A stretch of DNA of 64,000 nt, from contig DLRL01000056.1 of NCBI GenBank assembly GCA_002501085.1, forward strand, positions 9,552 through 73,551, written 5' to 3'. Positions 16,994 to 26,171 of the stretch are shown here, piece after piece. The stretch's first letter is position 1; each line of letters starts with the position of its first letter. The translations under genes and the position numbers were made by a program. This DNA comes from Gemmatimonadales bacterium UBA7889. GTDB taxonomy: Bacteria > Gemmatimonadota > Gemmatimonadetes > Longimicrobiales > Gaopeijiaceae. The notes under the pieces are model-generated. The model saw nothing but the letters and a program-made list of their open reading frames with translations, had not been told where the DNA came from and did no database searches.

Positions 16994-19243
16994 ATGCGTT
17001 TTCCGTCAGCCACATGTTTTCTCATCTCTGTGCTTGCGCTCACATGGGCGGGAGAAGTCAGTGCTCAACAGCGAACCTTCACGTTCATGGATGTGCAGGA
17101 ACTTAAACGAGCTGGGTCTTGGGTCCCTCGATCGGATGGGGCGCTCATGCTCTATACCGTTACGACCCCCGATTGGGTGGAAGCAAGTTCTCAAAGTGAT
17201 ATCCATATCGTGTCATTGGCAGATGGGGTGTCTTCGAGTCGAAGACTTACGTTCACTGACGATAAGAACGAAACGCAGCCCACTTGGTCTCCGGATGGCT
17301 CGTTTTTTGTATTTCTGTCGAATCGTGACTCCGAAGGATCTGAGGGTAACCAGCTGTACATGATGCGTCACGACGGCGGTGAAGCTCAAAAGATCACCGA
17401 AGCTCAAGAAGGGGTGTCGGGGTTTGATTTCAGTCCAGATGGGCGCTGGGTTGTCTACCGGAGTGGTGAGTCCGGACAGGAACAGCTATTTGGAACGTTA
17501 GTCGCTGATTTGCCTGCGGGTGAAGCTGAGCAGCTCACGGAGGGTGAGGCTGGTATCGAACAGTGGGACTTCAGCCCTGACGGAAGCCGTATCTACTTCG
17601 TGCGTCCTGACGAGTTCGATGAGGATGAGAAACTGCGGTTGGAAGAAGGCTTCACCGTGGACGTAAAGAACGCCACAACTCCCTTCTCTAGCCTCTGGTC
17701 ACTCGACGTCCGTTCGGGCAGTGAAAGCCCGATGACGACCAGTGAATCATATAGCGTAGATGGGTTTACAGTCTCACCAGATGGTCGTTGGATAAGCTTT
17801 GCAGGGGGATCAACCGAGCGCTACGAACGAAACATCACACAGGCTCGTCTCTATACAGACCAGTACCTTTTGGAGGTGAGTAGCGGACAAGTCGAGCGCC
17901 TGACAGACAATTATGAGGTTGGTGAGTCCGGACTAAGCTTCTCGCCGGATAGCCGTTGGATTGTGTTCACTGCTCCGGACGATATGGAGCGCTATTCGAT
18001 GACCAATAGCCGGATGTATGTCCGTGCCGTGGACGACAGGGATGGAGCCTTCCGGAAGATTGGCACAGAGTTCGATGAAAATATACGAGCTGGTTTCTGG
18101 TCAGATGATGCCACCACCATCTATTTCAATGCGGGTGTGACGGTAACCACCCAGCTGCATGCGATGGATGTCCAGACCGGCCAGGTGCGCCAGCTCACGC
18201 ACGAGCGAGCAGCTCTTTCGGTTAGCCGTGACGAGGACAGTGGTGTGATCCTGATTGGATATTCGGATCCCGTCACTCCGCCTACAGTTTTCACGACTGC
18301 GAGCGTAGAAGGAGTAATGGATCGATCATCCTGGATTCAGCTTGTTGACGCGAATCAGCAGCTGAGAGATATCAGCTTTGGCGAGGAAGTGGAGATCAAT
18401 TGGACTTCGACTGACGGGAAGACCGTGGGTGGAGTTCTGGTCTATCCAGCTGGGTACTCAGAAGGAACGCGCTATCCGCTCATCGTCGCTATTCATGGGG
18501 GCCCAGCGTCTGCGGACCAACTGCGATTCAATGGTGGATACAATGCGCAAGTCTATGCGGGAGCAGGCTACGCAGTTCTTAAGCCTAACTACCGAGGGTC
18601 TACGAACTACGGCAACGCTCATCGGACAGACATCGTAGGTGACTATTTTACTCTCGGCTTCGACGACATCATGACAGGTGTAGATTACCTGATCGAGGAG
18701 GGCATCGTTGACTCCGAACGAATGGGAGCGCTGGGCTGGAGTGCTGGTGGCCACTGGTCCAACTGGATCCTGACACATACTGACCGCTTCAAGGCCATAA
18801 GCTCAGGCGCGGGTACGATGAATTGGATCAGCATGTATGCTCAGAGTGACGTTCAGAGGAATCGTCAGTTCTATATCGGGGATGACTTTCTCTACGAGAA
18901 CTTTGATCCGTACTGGGATCAGTCTCCACTGAAGTACATTGCTGATGCGAAAACCCCGACGATGGTTCACGTGGTCGAAGGTGACCCGCGAGTGCCAAGC
19001 CCACAGTCCGTAGAACTCCATATGGCGTTAAAGAAGCTTGGTGTGCCAACGGAGTTGTTCATGTATCCTGGTCGTAGCCATGGAATTCCTGACCCTAGAA
19101 ACCGGCTGGTCAAAGCGGTCAGTGAGATGGCATGGATGGACCACTATGTTAGAGGCATCGGTGACAAATTTGAGTGGAAGCAGGTCTTAGAGACACTTGA
19201 AGGTAAGAAGGAAAGGCCCAGAGCGATTTCAGACCACGATTGA
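16994..19243 (+). CDS. Exported S9-family prolyl oligopeptidase/acylaminoacyl peptidase-like enzyme
   Basis: Serine peptidase with a beta-propeller of TolB/WD40-like blades (repeated FSPDGRW and SPDSRW motifs) in the first two thirds and an alpha/beta-hydrolase domain in the last third. Nucleophile in GWSAGG (near residue 580), acid in VVEGDPRVP, histidine in GRSHGIP. The ATG at 16994 is chosen because it begins a clean signal peptide (MRFPSATCFLI ... EVSA before Gln); the frame is open 29 codons further upstream. 749 residues. It probably cleaves short peptides in the periplasm or outside the cell. Confidence 0.92.
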   Translation: MRFPSATCFLISVLALTWAGEVSAQQRTFTFMDVQELKRAGSWVPRSDGALMLYTVTTPDWVEASSQSDIHIVSLADGVSSSRRLTFTDDKNETQPTWSPDGSFFVFLSNRDSEGSEGNQLYMMRHDGGEAQKITEAQEGVSGFDFSPDGRWVVYRSGESGQEQLFGTLVADLPAGEAEQLTEGEAGIEQWDFSPDGSRIYFVRPDEFDEDEKLRLEEGFTVDVKNATTPFSSLWSLDVRSGSESPMTTSESYSVDGFTVSPDGRWISFAGGSTERYERNITQARLYTDQYLLEVSSGQVERLTDNYEVGESGLSFSPDSRWIVFTAPDDMERYSMTNSRMYVRAVDDRDGAFRKIGTEFDENIRAGFWSDDATTIYFNAGVTVTTQLHAMDVQTGQVRQLTHERAALSVSRDEDSGVILIGYSDPVTPPTVFTTASVEGVMDRSSWIQLVDANQQLRDISFGEEVEINWTSTDGKTVGGVLVYPAGYSEGTRYPLIVAIHGGPASADQLRFNGGYNAQVYAGAGYAVLKPNYRGSTNYGNAHRTDIVGDYFTLGFDDIMTGVDYLIEEGIVDSERMGALGWSAGGHWSNWILTHTDRFKAISSGAGTMNWISMYAQSDVQRNRQFYIGDDFLYENFDPYWDQSPLKYIADAKTPTMVHVVEGDPRVPSPQSVELHMALKKLGVPTELFMYPGRSHGIPDPRNRLVKAVSEMAWMDHYVRGIGDKFEWKQVLETLEGKKERPRAISDHD

Positions 19244-19267
19244 GCTGAGCAGTTGTATCTTCCGTCG

Positions 19268-20254
19268 CTAGGTGGTGAGCACGGTCGAGCCAACGGTCTT
19301 GCGGTGCTCAAGGTCTTGATGAGCCTTGGAAACATCTGATAGTGAATATTCTTGGCCAATAAGTGGGGTGACCTTACCGGATAGCACCATATCGAAGAGC
19401 TTGGCTATGCCTTCAGCAGCTTCGGTCGGATCGGTGTAATGATGCGCTAAGACAGGACGTGTTAGGAATAGCGAGCCGCTTTGTGAGAGCAGGAGTGGGG
19501 GTACAGGTGGCACAGGCCCTGATGCATTTCCGAAGGTTACCATCATCCCACGTGGCCGAAGGGATTTGATCGAAGCCTCGAATGTGGCAGCTCCAACCGA
19601 GTCGTACACGACGTCTACTCCTCTCCCATCTGTAATTTCTCGAACCCGATCAGCTACATCTTCAACACGGTACAGGATCACCTCGTCGCACCCACTCGTC
19701 CGTGCTAATTCGCCTTTCTCCTCGGATCCCACTGTACCAATAACCCTTGCACCTAGAGCGTTGAGCCATTGTGAGGCAATCAATCCAACTCCCCCGGCGG
19801 CTGCATGGAGTAGGACCACATCTCCGGCAGAGATAGGGAACGTCCGATTCACGAGGTACTCGACTGTGCACCCTTTGAGCATGATTGCGGCAGCAGTGCG
19901 ATCATCAATCGCGTCCGGAAGTCGAGCTAGTCGTGTTCGTGGCAGAACCCTTTTTTCACTGTATGATCCGGGCGGTCCATTTCCTGTGTAGGCTACTCTT
20001 TCACCAGGGCTTAGATCATCGACATTCGATCCAACTGCTTCAATGATCCCCGCGGCTTCTACTCCCGGTGTGAAAGGCAGCTCTAACGGATAGAGGCCGG
20101 TCCTGTGATATACATCAATGAAGTTCAGCCCTACAGCTGTGTGACGGACCAGCACATCAGTTGGGCCCAGTGGTGGCAATTCACTTTCTTGCCACTCCAG
20201 GACCTCGGGGCCTCCGAACTGACTTACGACGATCGCTCGTGTGTTTTCATTCAT
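19268..20254 (-). CDS. Zinc-independent NADPH:quinone oxidoreductase
   Basis: 328 residues of the MDR superfamily. Typical features are RAIVVSQFGGPEVLEW at the start, VGLNFIDVYHRTGLYP, the GAAT-like dinucleotide segment LLHAAAGGVGLIASQWLNALGARVIGTVG and a C-terminal IAKLFDMVLSGKV. It lacks the structural-zinc cysteines, as quinone reductases do. Cytoplasmic one-electron or two-electron reduction of quinones is the family role. The frame opens at a GTG two codons upstream; ATG 20254 is chosen. Convergent with the S9 peptidase (24 bases apart). Confidence 0.92.
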   Translation of the reverse strand: MNENTRAIVVSQFGGPEVLEWQESELPPLGPTDVLVRHTAVGLNFIDVYHRTGLYPLELPFTPGVEAAGIIEAVGSNVDDLSPGERVAYTGNGPPGSYSEKRVLPRTRLARLPDAIDDRTAAAIMLKGCTVEYLVNRTFPISAGDVVLLHAAAGGVGLIASQWLNALGARVIGTVGSEEKGELARTSGCDEVILYRVEDVADRVREITDGRGVDVVYDSVGAATFEASIKSLRPRGMMVTFGNASGPVPPVPPLLLSQSGSLFLTRPVLAHHYTDPTEAAEGIAKLFDMVLSGKVTPLIGQEYSLSDVSKAHQDLEHRKTVGSTVLTT

Positions 20255-20313
20255 GTGCACAATTTCTGTGGATTGAGATTGGAGGGAAAGCTATATCTCA
20301 TTACGAGTTAGCC

Positions 20314-20418
20314 CTATGTATCACTAATTCCGAAGATCTCTTCGATCGCTTGATCTCGGTAGAGCAGGTGGGCTGTCGCCAGCCCTGCGATACCGCTACC
20401 GATGATTGCGACGCGCAT
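20314..20418 (-). pseudogene. Relic of a flavin-dependent amine oxidase-like gene
   Basis: A 34-codon frame starting MRVAIIGSGIAGLATAHLLY, an almost perfect N-terminal FAD/NAD-binding motif (GxGxxG with correct strand and helix), followed by unrelated residues and a TAG. Nothing downstream continues the fold: the neighbouring qor gene begins about 60 bases later. This is best read as the surviving 5' end of a deleted NAD(P)/FAD-binding oxidoreductase gene. A functional micro-protein is unlikely because a Rossmann motif alone cannot fold. The identification rests on one motif. Confidence 0.6.
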
Positions 20419-20464
20419 CCCTAGTGACCCTGGGGAACTCTAATGAATCCAGTGTTGGTGAAGG

Positions 20465-21406
20465 CTAGCGCCCTTTCCATTGTCCTAGATGTTCAATGAG
20501 CAATTCATTGAGCTTGTCTGTGGCTTCTTCAGCAATCCAATGACTCACGCCCTCAAGTATTTCAAACTGGTACGGGCCCGTCACAAACTCCTTAGAAGCC
20601 TCGGCGGTTCCTCGGACGAAACAGCAGTCCTCTGTGCTCCAGACATAGAGTGTGGGGATAGTGACCATTGCAGCGGAAGCAGGCGGAGCATCTCCCTGGG
20701 AGGGTATGGCAGAACGATACCAGTTAAGAGCAGCCCGAAGTGCATCTGGAGTACCGAGCACACTGAGGTAAGCATCCAGATCTGTTTCTGAAGAGCTAAA
20801 CTGGGACAGTATGCCCCTGAGCAGCTGTGCCTCATTTGCCAGAAAAAGTTGTTCCGAGCCCGCTGATCGGAACATCGTCATGTAACTAGACGCTTGTGAT
20901 TGTTCAGAATTTGGATCCGACAGCGCTCGTGCAAAAGCAGTCATGTGGGGTGTAGAGAGCGCGGCGACTGATTGAACACGTTCGGGTACGGATGAAGCGA
21001 GGATCCATGATACAGCTGCTCCCCAGTCATGCCCCACCACATGAAAACGCTCATACCCAAGAGCCGTTGCCATTCCTAAAACGTCCCCTACGAGTTCTTC
21101 CATCACATAGTCGGATTCTTCTGGAGGGCGGGCCCCTACTGAGTACCCTCTTTGATCTGGTGCCACAACTCGAAAGCCAAGAGCAGCGAGGACTGGCAGT
21201 TGGTTGCGCCATGCGTAGCCAGCTTGAGGAAACCCATGCAAGAGCAGTACTAGTTCGCCATCCTGTGGTCCCGCTGCGAGCGCATCAAATACGAAATCTT
21301 CAACTGAAATTTCTATCTGCTCCAATTCATCCCCTGTGGATTGTGCAAGATATGGGGGCGTAATCCACCCCAATGTGATACCGAGTAATAAGGTTGATCT
21401 TAACAT
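20465..21406 (-). CDS. Exported alpha/beta-hydrolase, epoxide hydrolase-like
   Basis: 313 residues with a signal peptide ending YLA before Gln. The fold motifs HGFPQAGYAW (oxyanion) and GHDWGAAVSW, with Asp as the nucleophile, place it with epoxide hydrolases/haloalkane dehalogenases; the catalytic His lies in GVSHWIAEE. DQRGYSVGARP also fits the epoxide hydrolase group. Most relatives are cytoplasmic, so export is a little unusual. Substrate not predictable. Confidence 0.85.
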   Translation of the reverse strand: MLRSTLLLGITLGWITPPYLAQSTGDELEQIEISVEDFVFDALAAGPQDGELVLLLHGFPQAGYAWRNQLPVLAALGFRVVAPDQRGYSVGARPPEESDYVMEELVGDVLGMATALGYERFHVVGHDWGAAVSWILASSVPERVQSVAALSTPHMTAFARALSDPNSEQSQASSYMTMFRSAGSEQLFLANEAQLLRGILSQFSSSETDLDAYLSVLGTPDALRAALNWYRSAIPSQGDAPPASAAMVTIPTLYVWSTEDCCFVRGTAEASKEFVTGPYQFEILEGVSHWIAEEATDKLNELLIEHLGQWKGR

Positions 21407-21553
21407 TGCAAGGTCTCGTTTTTACTGGGAACAGGGGAGTATACGCTTACATCGATGCCAAGACATCTGGAAGAGAGGGTGGGCCCTAGATCCTAGCAAC
21501 CGAGACATGAGCGTCTATCTTTCCAGTTATTACTGTTTAGCCCGGAGAATAAA

Positions 21554-22093
21554 ATGTGTCGCGCCCGCTTTTTTTTGACAGCCATACTCGCTGCTGCCTT
21601 TGCTGTCCCTCTTTCAGCTCAGTCGGCACCTTCAAATTTTGGAGAAGAGATTTCCGGGCAGTTCGAGGGTTCAGCACGTAAACTCGTCGCTCTCGCGCAA
21701 GCGATGCCATCTGATACCTATCTTTGGCGCCCCATGGAGGGTGTGTACTCGGTAGCGAGGGTATACACGCATATCTCCCGCTATAACTACATGTATCCCG
21801 ACCAGAGTCTTGGTATCGAATCTCCTATGGGGCCAGCGGAATACGGGCGTTGGGAAGAAGAAGTTTTTGATAAAGACAAAATAGTCGAGATTCTCAGCGC
21901 CTCGATAAACCATGTCCGGGCAGTAATTGATCAAATGTCAGAGCAAGACCTCAGTAAGCCGACCCGCCTTTACGGGAGAGAGGTCGGCCAATGGGCAGTT
22001 CTCTTACAGCTTGTCACCCACATGAATGAACATCTCGGTCAAGCGATCGCGTATGCGAGAATGAATCAAGTAGTTCCCCCGTGGTCGAGCTAG
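21554..22093 (+). CDS. Exported DinB-superfamily protein
   Basis: 179 residues; signal peptide ending LSA before Gln, then a four-helix DinB/DUF664-like domain (about 30-175). Possible metal-ligand histidines lie in the spacing typical of the family: HISRYN and HMNEHLGQ near the C-terminus. Cytoplasmic DinB-fold enzymes include mycothiol- and bacillithiol-dependent transferases; an exported version is common in Gemmatimonadota and Acidobacteriota but has no assigned role. GGAG six bases before the ATG. Followed 12 bases later by the HpaI-like lipoprotein genes. Confidence 0.82.
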   Translation: MCRARFFLTAILAAAFAVPLSAQSAPSNFGEEISGQFEGSARKLVALAQAMPSDTYLWRPMEGVYSVARVYTHISRYNYMYPDQSLGIESPMGPAEYGRWEEEVFDKDKIVEILSASINHVRAVIDQMSEQDLSKPTRLYGREVGQWAVLLQLVTHMNEHLGQAIAYARMNQVVPPWSS

Positions 22094-22105
22094 GAGAAAC
22101 TTATT

Positions 22106-22933
22106 ATGTCCCGCCGATCTCAATTGTTCATCATCGCAGTCGCACTTACCGCTGTATTTAGTTGTCAGAGTCAACAAATGGAGTCGTCTGACCCCTCGGA
22201 GGTGGAAGCTATGGTGGACCAGGAACCCGGTTCAAAATTGGCTCGTCTCTTAGCTGAAGGTCAGGCAGTCTTCGGGATGTTCGCACGTCCGCAGAATGCT
22301 GAGGGTGGTCGGGTTGCTGCTGCAAACGATGAGACGGATTTCATTTTTTATTCCCTAGAATCTGGGCCATGGGATATACCGACGATGGCATCCTTCATGA
22401 CCGCAATGGCTGAAGCGTCCGATGAAAAGGAACCACATCCGGTTACGCTTCGAATTCCACCGATCCGTGAAGATCGTGAGGCTGCGCTCACCCATATTTC
22501 TGAAGGTATCGCTGCTGGTGTTGAGGGGGTTGTATTTCCTCACGTTGAGTCAGTGCAGGATGCGGAACTTGCAGTGAGTTCGATGGGCAGTCGCCTTTGG
22601 CCCAGTAACCCCAGCGGGGATCTCATTAATATCCTACTCATAGAGGATCAGGTAGGTATCGCTGCTGCTCGAGAGATTATCGGGACACCGGGTGTCAGTG
22701 TAGCGATTCCCGGTCCAGGTGATCTTCGTAGGGCTTATGAGGGAGATATGCAGGCGGTAGAGGCTGCGATTCAAACTGTACTTGCAGCCTGCAAAGAATT
22801 TGATGTTGCATGCGGAATTACTGCTGACGTTGATGACATTGCTGAGCGCCTAGCACAAGGGTTCAAGCTCATCATTGTCAATCAACCCGAAGCGCTCTCG
22901 GTTGGTCTCGAGGAGTCTGGTCGTGGGGGTTGA
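22106..22933 (+). CDS. Lipoprotein with HpcH/HpaI aldolase fold (copy 1)
   Basis: 275 residues. The N-terminal signal ends in a lipobox-like AVFSC, then a linker and an HpcH/HpaI (2-oxo acid aldolase/citrate lyase beta) TIM-barrel pattern: FGMFARP, TLRIPPI (active-site Arg), VVFPHVESVQDAE, LIEDQVGI (Glu metal ligand) and IPGPGDLRRAY (Asp metal ligand). The usual GEHA motif bearing the catalytic base reads LESG, so the His is missing. Family enzymes are cytoplasmic; a lipid-anchored version is unusual. AGGAGA precedes the ATG. Tandem with copy 2. Confidence 0.75.
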   Translation: MSRRSQLFIIAVALTAVFSCQSQQMESSDPSEVEAMVDQEPGSKLARLLAEGQAVFGMFARPQNAEGGRVAAANDETDFIFYSLESGPWDIPTMASFMTAMAEASDEKEPHPVTLRIPPIREDREAALTHISEGIAAGVEGVVFPHVESVQDAELAVSSMGSRLWPSNPSGDLINILLIEDQVGIAAAREIIGTPGVSVAIPGPGDLRRAYEGDMQAVEAAIQTVLAACKEFDVACGITADVDDIAERLAQGFKLIIVNQPEALSVGLEESGRGG

Positions 22934-22946
22934 GCGCGTGATTGCG

Positions 22947-23819
22947 ATGGTAAGCCCATACGGATTCAAGCTGATCGCAGTGAGCGCTGCTCTATGCATG
23001 ACTGCGGCTTGCTCTGACGTGTCAGACGACACCAGTGCAGCTGATGCCGAATCTACCTCCAGGCTAATACAGCTATGGTCTGCAGGTGCACCCGCATTCG
23101 GTGTCTTTGTCCCAAATGAACGTCCAAGAGGTGAGGTGGCACCTGATGGTTCTCGTCTCCCGCCACTGTATACCGCTGAGGGAGGCGCAAGTCTCGGCGA
23201 GAATCCTTTGTTGGACTACCTCTTTCTTAATCTAGAAGGGAATTATGATACGGAGGCTGTAGCTGCGATTGCGGAAGGTCTTAGTCGATCCGATAGAGAC
23301 GGAGGCCCTTCGCTACTTGTCCGAATTCCACCCATAGAACGTGATGGTCTCGAAACAGCACGAGCGCGGGTGATCGAGTCACTTCAGTTGGGCGCAGACG
23401 GTATCGTGATTCCGCATGTACGTAGTGCTGAAGAAGCACGATTGGCAGTGAGTTTCTTCACAGATGCTGGAGTTAGCGTTTGGTCTCCCGATAATCCGGA
23501 TGGCCAGAAACTGGCCATGATCATGATCGAAGATGCAGGTGCACTCGCGGCGGCAGCAGAGATCGCGGATACGCCAGGTTACAGCGTTTTGGCCTGTGGT
23601 ATTGGAAGCCTTTCACGTGATTTAGGAAGCCGTGAAGCCGGAGAGGCCGGTACACAAGAAGTGCTGCAGCAATCAGAACGTGTGGGTCTCCCGAATATGA
23701 TCACGGCCAATGCTCAAGATGTGGAACAGCGGCTCGAAGAGGGCTTTCTTGGTCTACTGATGTCTGGGCCAGGTGCAGACGAGGCGATCCGTATCGGCAG
23801 GTCTGCCTCCGGACGCTAA
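22947..23819 (+). CDS. Lipoprotein with HpcH/HpaI aldolase fold, degenerate active site (copy 2)
   Basis: 290 residues from the ATG at 22947, chosen because it begins a compact lipoprotein signal with lipobox TAAC. The frame is open further upstream into the previous gene. The same barrel motifs as copy 1 occur in order: FGVFVPN, LLVRIPPI, IVIPHVRSAEEA, MIMIEDAG. The GEHA position reads LEGN and the metal-binding IGPADLS position reads CGIGSLSRD, so both the base and the Asp ligand are lost. It probably binds rather than cleaves something, or acts only beside copy 1; inferred. Thirteen bases after copy 1. Confidence 0.72.
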   Translation: MVSPYGFKLIAVSAALCMTAACSDVSDDTSAADAESTSRLIQLWSAGAPAFGVFVPNERPRGEVAPDGSRLPPLYTAEGGASLGENPLLDYLFLNLEGNYDTEAVAAIAEGLSRSDRDGGPSLLVRIPPIERDGLETARARVIESLQLGADGIVIPHVRSAEEARLAVSFFTDAGVSVWSPDNPDGQKLAMIMIEDAGALAAAAEIADTPGYSVLACGIGSLSRDLGSREAGEAGTQEVLQQSERVGLPNMITANAQDVEQRLEEGFLGLLMSGPGADEAIRIGRSASGR

Positions 23820-23858
23820 CTGTTTTGATATCTAGTATTGGTAGTGTGTAGTGGCCCG

Positions 23859-25115
23859 CTAGGGGGAGTCTCCCTGTTCTGCTTCTGCCTGGTCTATTCC
23901 TGCGCGCAGCGCTGCGATTAAACGAGGTATCTCAGACTCCGGGGTCGCACAGAGAGCGACTCGCACCGCTCCCTTAAGGGGTATCACATAGACGCCCATA
24001 TCACGCATCACCGCGGCAGTCTTTTCACCGTCGGGAGTGAATACCACAACAAAGAATCCGCCATCATAGCGAGGCACATCAAGCCCTGCAGCACCCGCAG
24101 CTCTATTAAAAGCTTCAACCCTTGTCCTTAAGAGCTCGACCAATTCAGCTCGATCAGCATCAGCGCGCTTACTCAATTCGGGGTCTACGAGTAAATCTGT
24201 TACAGCAAGTTGGCCCAGATGGTTGGAGTTCGACCACGTCGCTCGGCACGTGAACCCCAGGGCATTCGCAAGCTTGTTCCTCTCTTCTTGATCTGGATGT
24301 AGTGCAACCAGTGACCCGATCCGAGCACCGTACTGACAAAAGGATTTAGAAGCTGTCCATGCCAGGAGCACTGTGGTCGTATCCAGCATCTTGGGGAGCG
24401 CATCAATCCAGAGGTCTGCGCTCTCCCCACCAAATCGGTGATAGGCCAGATCAAGGAGTACAGCTACGGGCGCTTCTTTTCCTGCTTCACGAACCGCTTC
24501 GGCGATGCCCATCCACTCACCTGAATCCAGAGAGTATCCTGTCGGGTTGTGACAAGGAAAATTCAGGATCAGCAGCAAGCGTCCCTGGGTGTCTAAATGT
24601 TGACGGATTCCTCTTTTCATCGCTTCCAAGTCGAAACTCAGATCTGAAGAGAACATGGGAAAAGTGCTGACGTCTCTTTCCAGATGCTGCGCGATTACCG
24701 GGTACGGACCCCAGTAGTAGTCGGTCGTGAGCGCCTGGTGGCCCGGCTCTACAAAGTTCTTGATTGCTTGATAGATTGCGCCACTGCCCCCTGGAGTGGT
24801 TACTGCTACCGACTTCGACAAAAGATCTGGATGTTCCAGAAGGTCTTTTCTAACTGCTTCGAGGAAAGGCGGAGATCCAGAGATCGGAGAGTAGCCTGCT
24901 GCCTTACCAGTGGGTACACGGGCTATCGCTTCAGCCACACTCGGCATGACTGCGATTTGACCCTCATCATCCATTAGGGCACCCATTGTCGCATCAAGGA
25001 TCGACTCTCCGGCCTCTGCTCGTGCTCTAGCCTCACCATTTAGCCTAAAAATGGGGTCATTGCCCTCACGGGCCTGAGAGGCTGAGGTCAGTGCACTGCT
25101 GGTGTGTGTGGTCAC
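23859..25115 (-). CDS. PLP-dependent aminotransferase, class I/II
   Basis: 418 residues, cytoplasmic (no signal). Fold-type I motifs: VTTPGGSGAIYQAI, NFPCHNPTGYSLDSGEW, LLDLAYHRFGG and the PLP lysine segment WTASKSFCQYGARIGS, closest in style to aspartate/aromatic aminotransferases of the AspC/TyrB group. GTG start overlapping the stop of the metallo-beta-lactamase-fold gene (GTGA), so the two are co-translated. It could supply the phenylalanine/tyrosine transamination step missing beside pheA, but that is speculation. Confidence 0.85.
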   Translation of the reverse strand: MTTHTSSALTSASQAREGNDPIFRLNGEARARAEAGESILDATMGALMDDEGQIAVMPSVAEAIARVPTGKAAGYSPISGSPPFLEAVRKDLLEHPDLLSKSVAVTTPGGSGAIYQAIKNFVEPGHQALTTDYYWGPYPVIAQHLERDVSTFPMFSSDLSFDLEAMKRGIRQHLDTQGRLLLILNFPCHNPTGYSLDSGEWMGIAEAVREAGKEAPVAVLLDLAYHRFGGESADLWIDALPKMLDTTTVLLAWTASKSFCQYGARIGSLVALHPDQEERNKLANALGFTCRATWSNSNHLGQLAVTDLLVDPELSKRADADRAELVELLRTRVEAFNRAAGAAGLDVPRYDGGFFVVVFTPDGEKTAAVMRDMGVYVIPLKGAVRVALCATPESEIPRLIAALRAGIDQAEAEQGDSP

Positions 25116-26119
25116 CGACTTTCACCTGGCAGGGTGCCATCGAGTTCAGCATAAACTTGTTCGATCGCCCGGGGAGCCTGACTCGTAAAAAGTGACCAAC
25201 TCTCAAGATCCCCGAAGTTGGCCTGGATCTGGGCATCCTCAAGGCCGTAGCCCTCTTCGTACTGCTGAGTAGCTAGTTCGATGACACGGATCACCGCACG
25301 CCGATAAGTGTCTAGCTCTTCCTCGAGTACCGCAGAAGAGTCAACAAAACCATGGCCCGGGACGTAGGTATCGATATCCATGGCTTGGGCCCTCTCGATC
25401 ATTTCTACCCACTCCGAGGGATAAGCCGAGCGCATTGCTGGGAAGACTCGGTTCAGATAGGCCTCACTCATGAAAAGAATTTTTTCTTCAGGGAGATGGA
25501 CTACGAGATCTCCACCAGTATGGGCACGTCCAAGGAAGAGAATCTCAATCGTTCGGCCTCCGAGTTCCAATACCTCACGTTCGTCGATGATTTGGCTAGG
25601 GAGCACGATTGGTGGCGCGTTTACATCCCTGTTCGGTGCGTTGGCACTAGCCTCAAGTGTGGCCGATGAAGTAGGGTGAGCCAGAAATTCGGCGTCCGCG
25701 GGAAATGCTGAGTTACCGGCCGTATGGTCCCCGTGGTCTGAACATATTACCACATGGGTTATGGGTTGATCAGTAATGTCAGCGATGCGGTCAATCATCC
25801 TCTGAGTTTCTTCCACACTACCCTGGCCGTCAGCAACGAGGACACCCTCATTGGTTACGACGAACATGCTAACCGTCGCAAACCTCTCTTCGCCCGCAGA
25901 CCTGAGCTGTTCGTATGAGTACACTCCGGTTGCAAGTTCTTTAATACGCGGGAAATCTCCATCAGTGTACCCGCGAGCATAGGGGTCTGCAGTCCGGATT
26001 ACGTCCTCAGTTAAGACAGAATCAACGCGGTCCGTTGTTGTATCTTCTTGTGTGGATCCACCGCACGCCGAAGAAATGATGGCTACGGTCCACAGGAGGG
26101 GTAAAGCCCTAGTCGCCAT
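25112..26119 (-). CDS. Metallo-beta-lactamase-fold lipoprotein with Ser in the first ligand position
   Basis: 335 residues; lipobox ISSAC (C19). The MBL motif that normally reads HxHxDH is S127-D-H129-G-D131-H132, followed by AHTGGD (His) and VPGHG (His) ligands further on. Loss of the first His weakens one metal site but keeps the Asp/His site. Domain layout (FVVTNEGVLVADG, LFMSEAYLNR, YVPGHGFVD) resembles class B3-like or SoxH-type hydrolases. It is probably anchored facing the periplasm. Co-translated with the aminotransferase; divergent from creatininase copy 2. Substrate unknown. Confidence 0.82.
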   Translation of the reverse strand: MATRALPLLWTVAIISSACGGSTQEDTTTDRVDSVLTEDVIRTADPYARGYTDGDFPRIKELATGVYSYEQLRSAGEERFATVSMFVVTNEGVLVADGQGSVEETQRMIDRIADITDQPITHVVICSDHGDHTAGNSAFPADAEFLAHPTSSATLEASANAPNRDVNAPPIVLPSQIIDEREVLELGGRTIEILFLGRAHTGGDLVVHLPEEKILFMSEAYLNRVFPAMRSAYPSEWVEMIERAQAMDIDTYVPGHGFVDSSAVLEEELDTYRRAVIRVIELATQQYEEGYGLEDAQIQANFGDLESWSLFTSQAPRAIEQVYAELDGTLPGESR

Positions 26120-26171
26120 GCTTGCATTCCATAGGTAAAATGATCGCGTAGACTAATTAAGAGGAACCACA

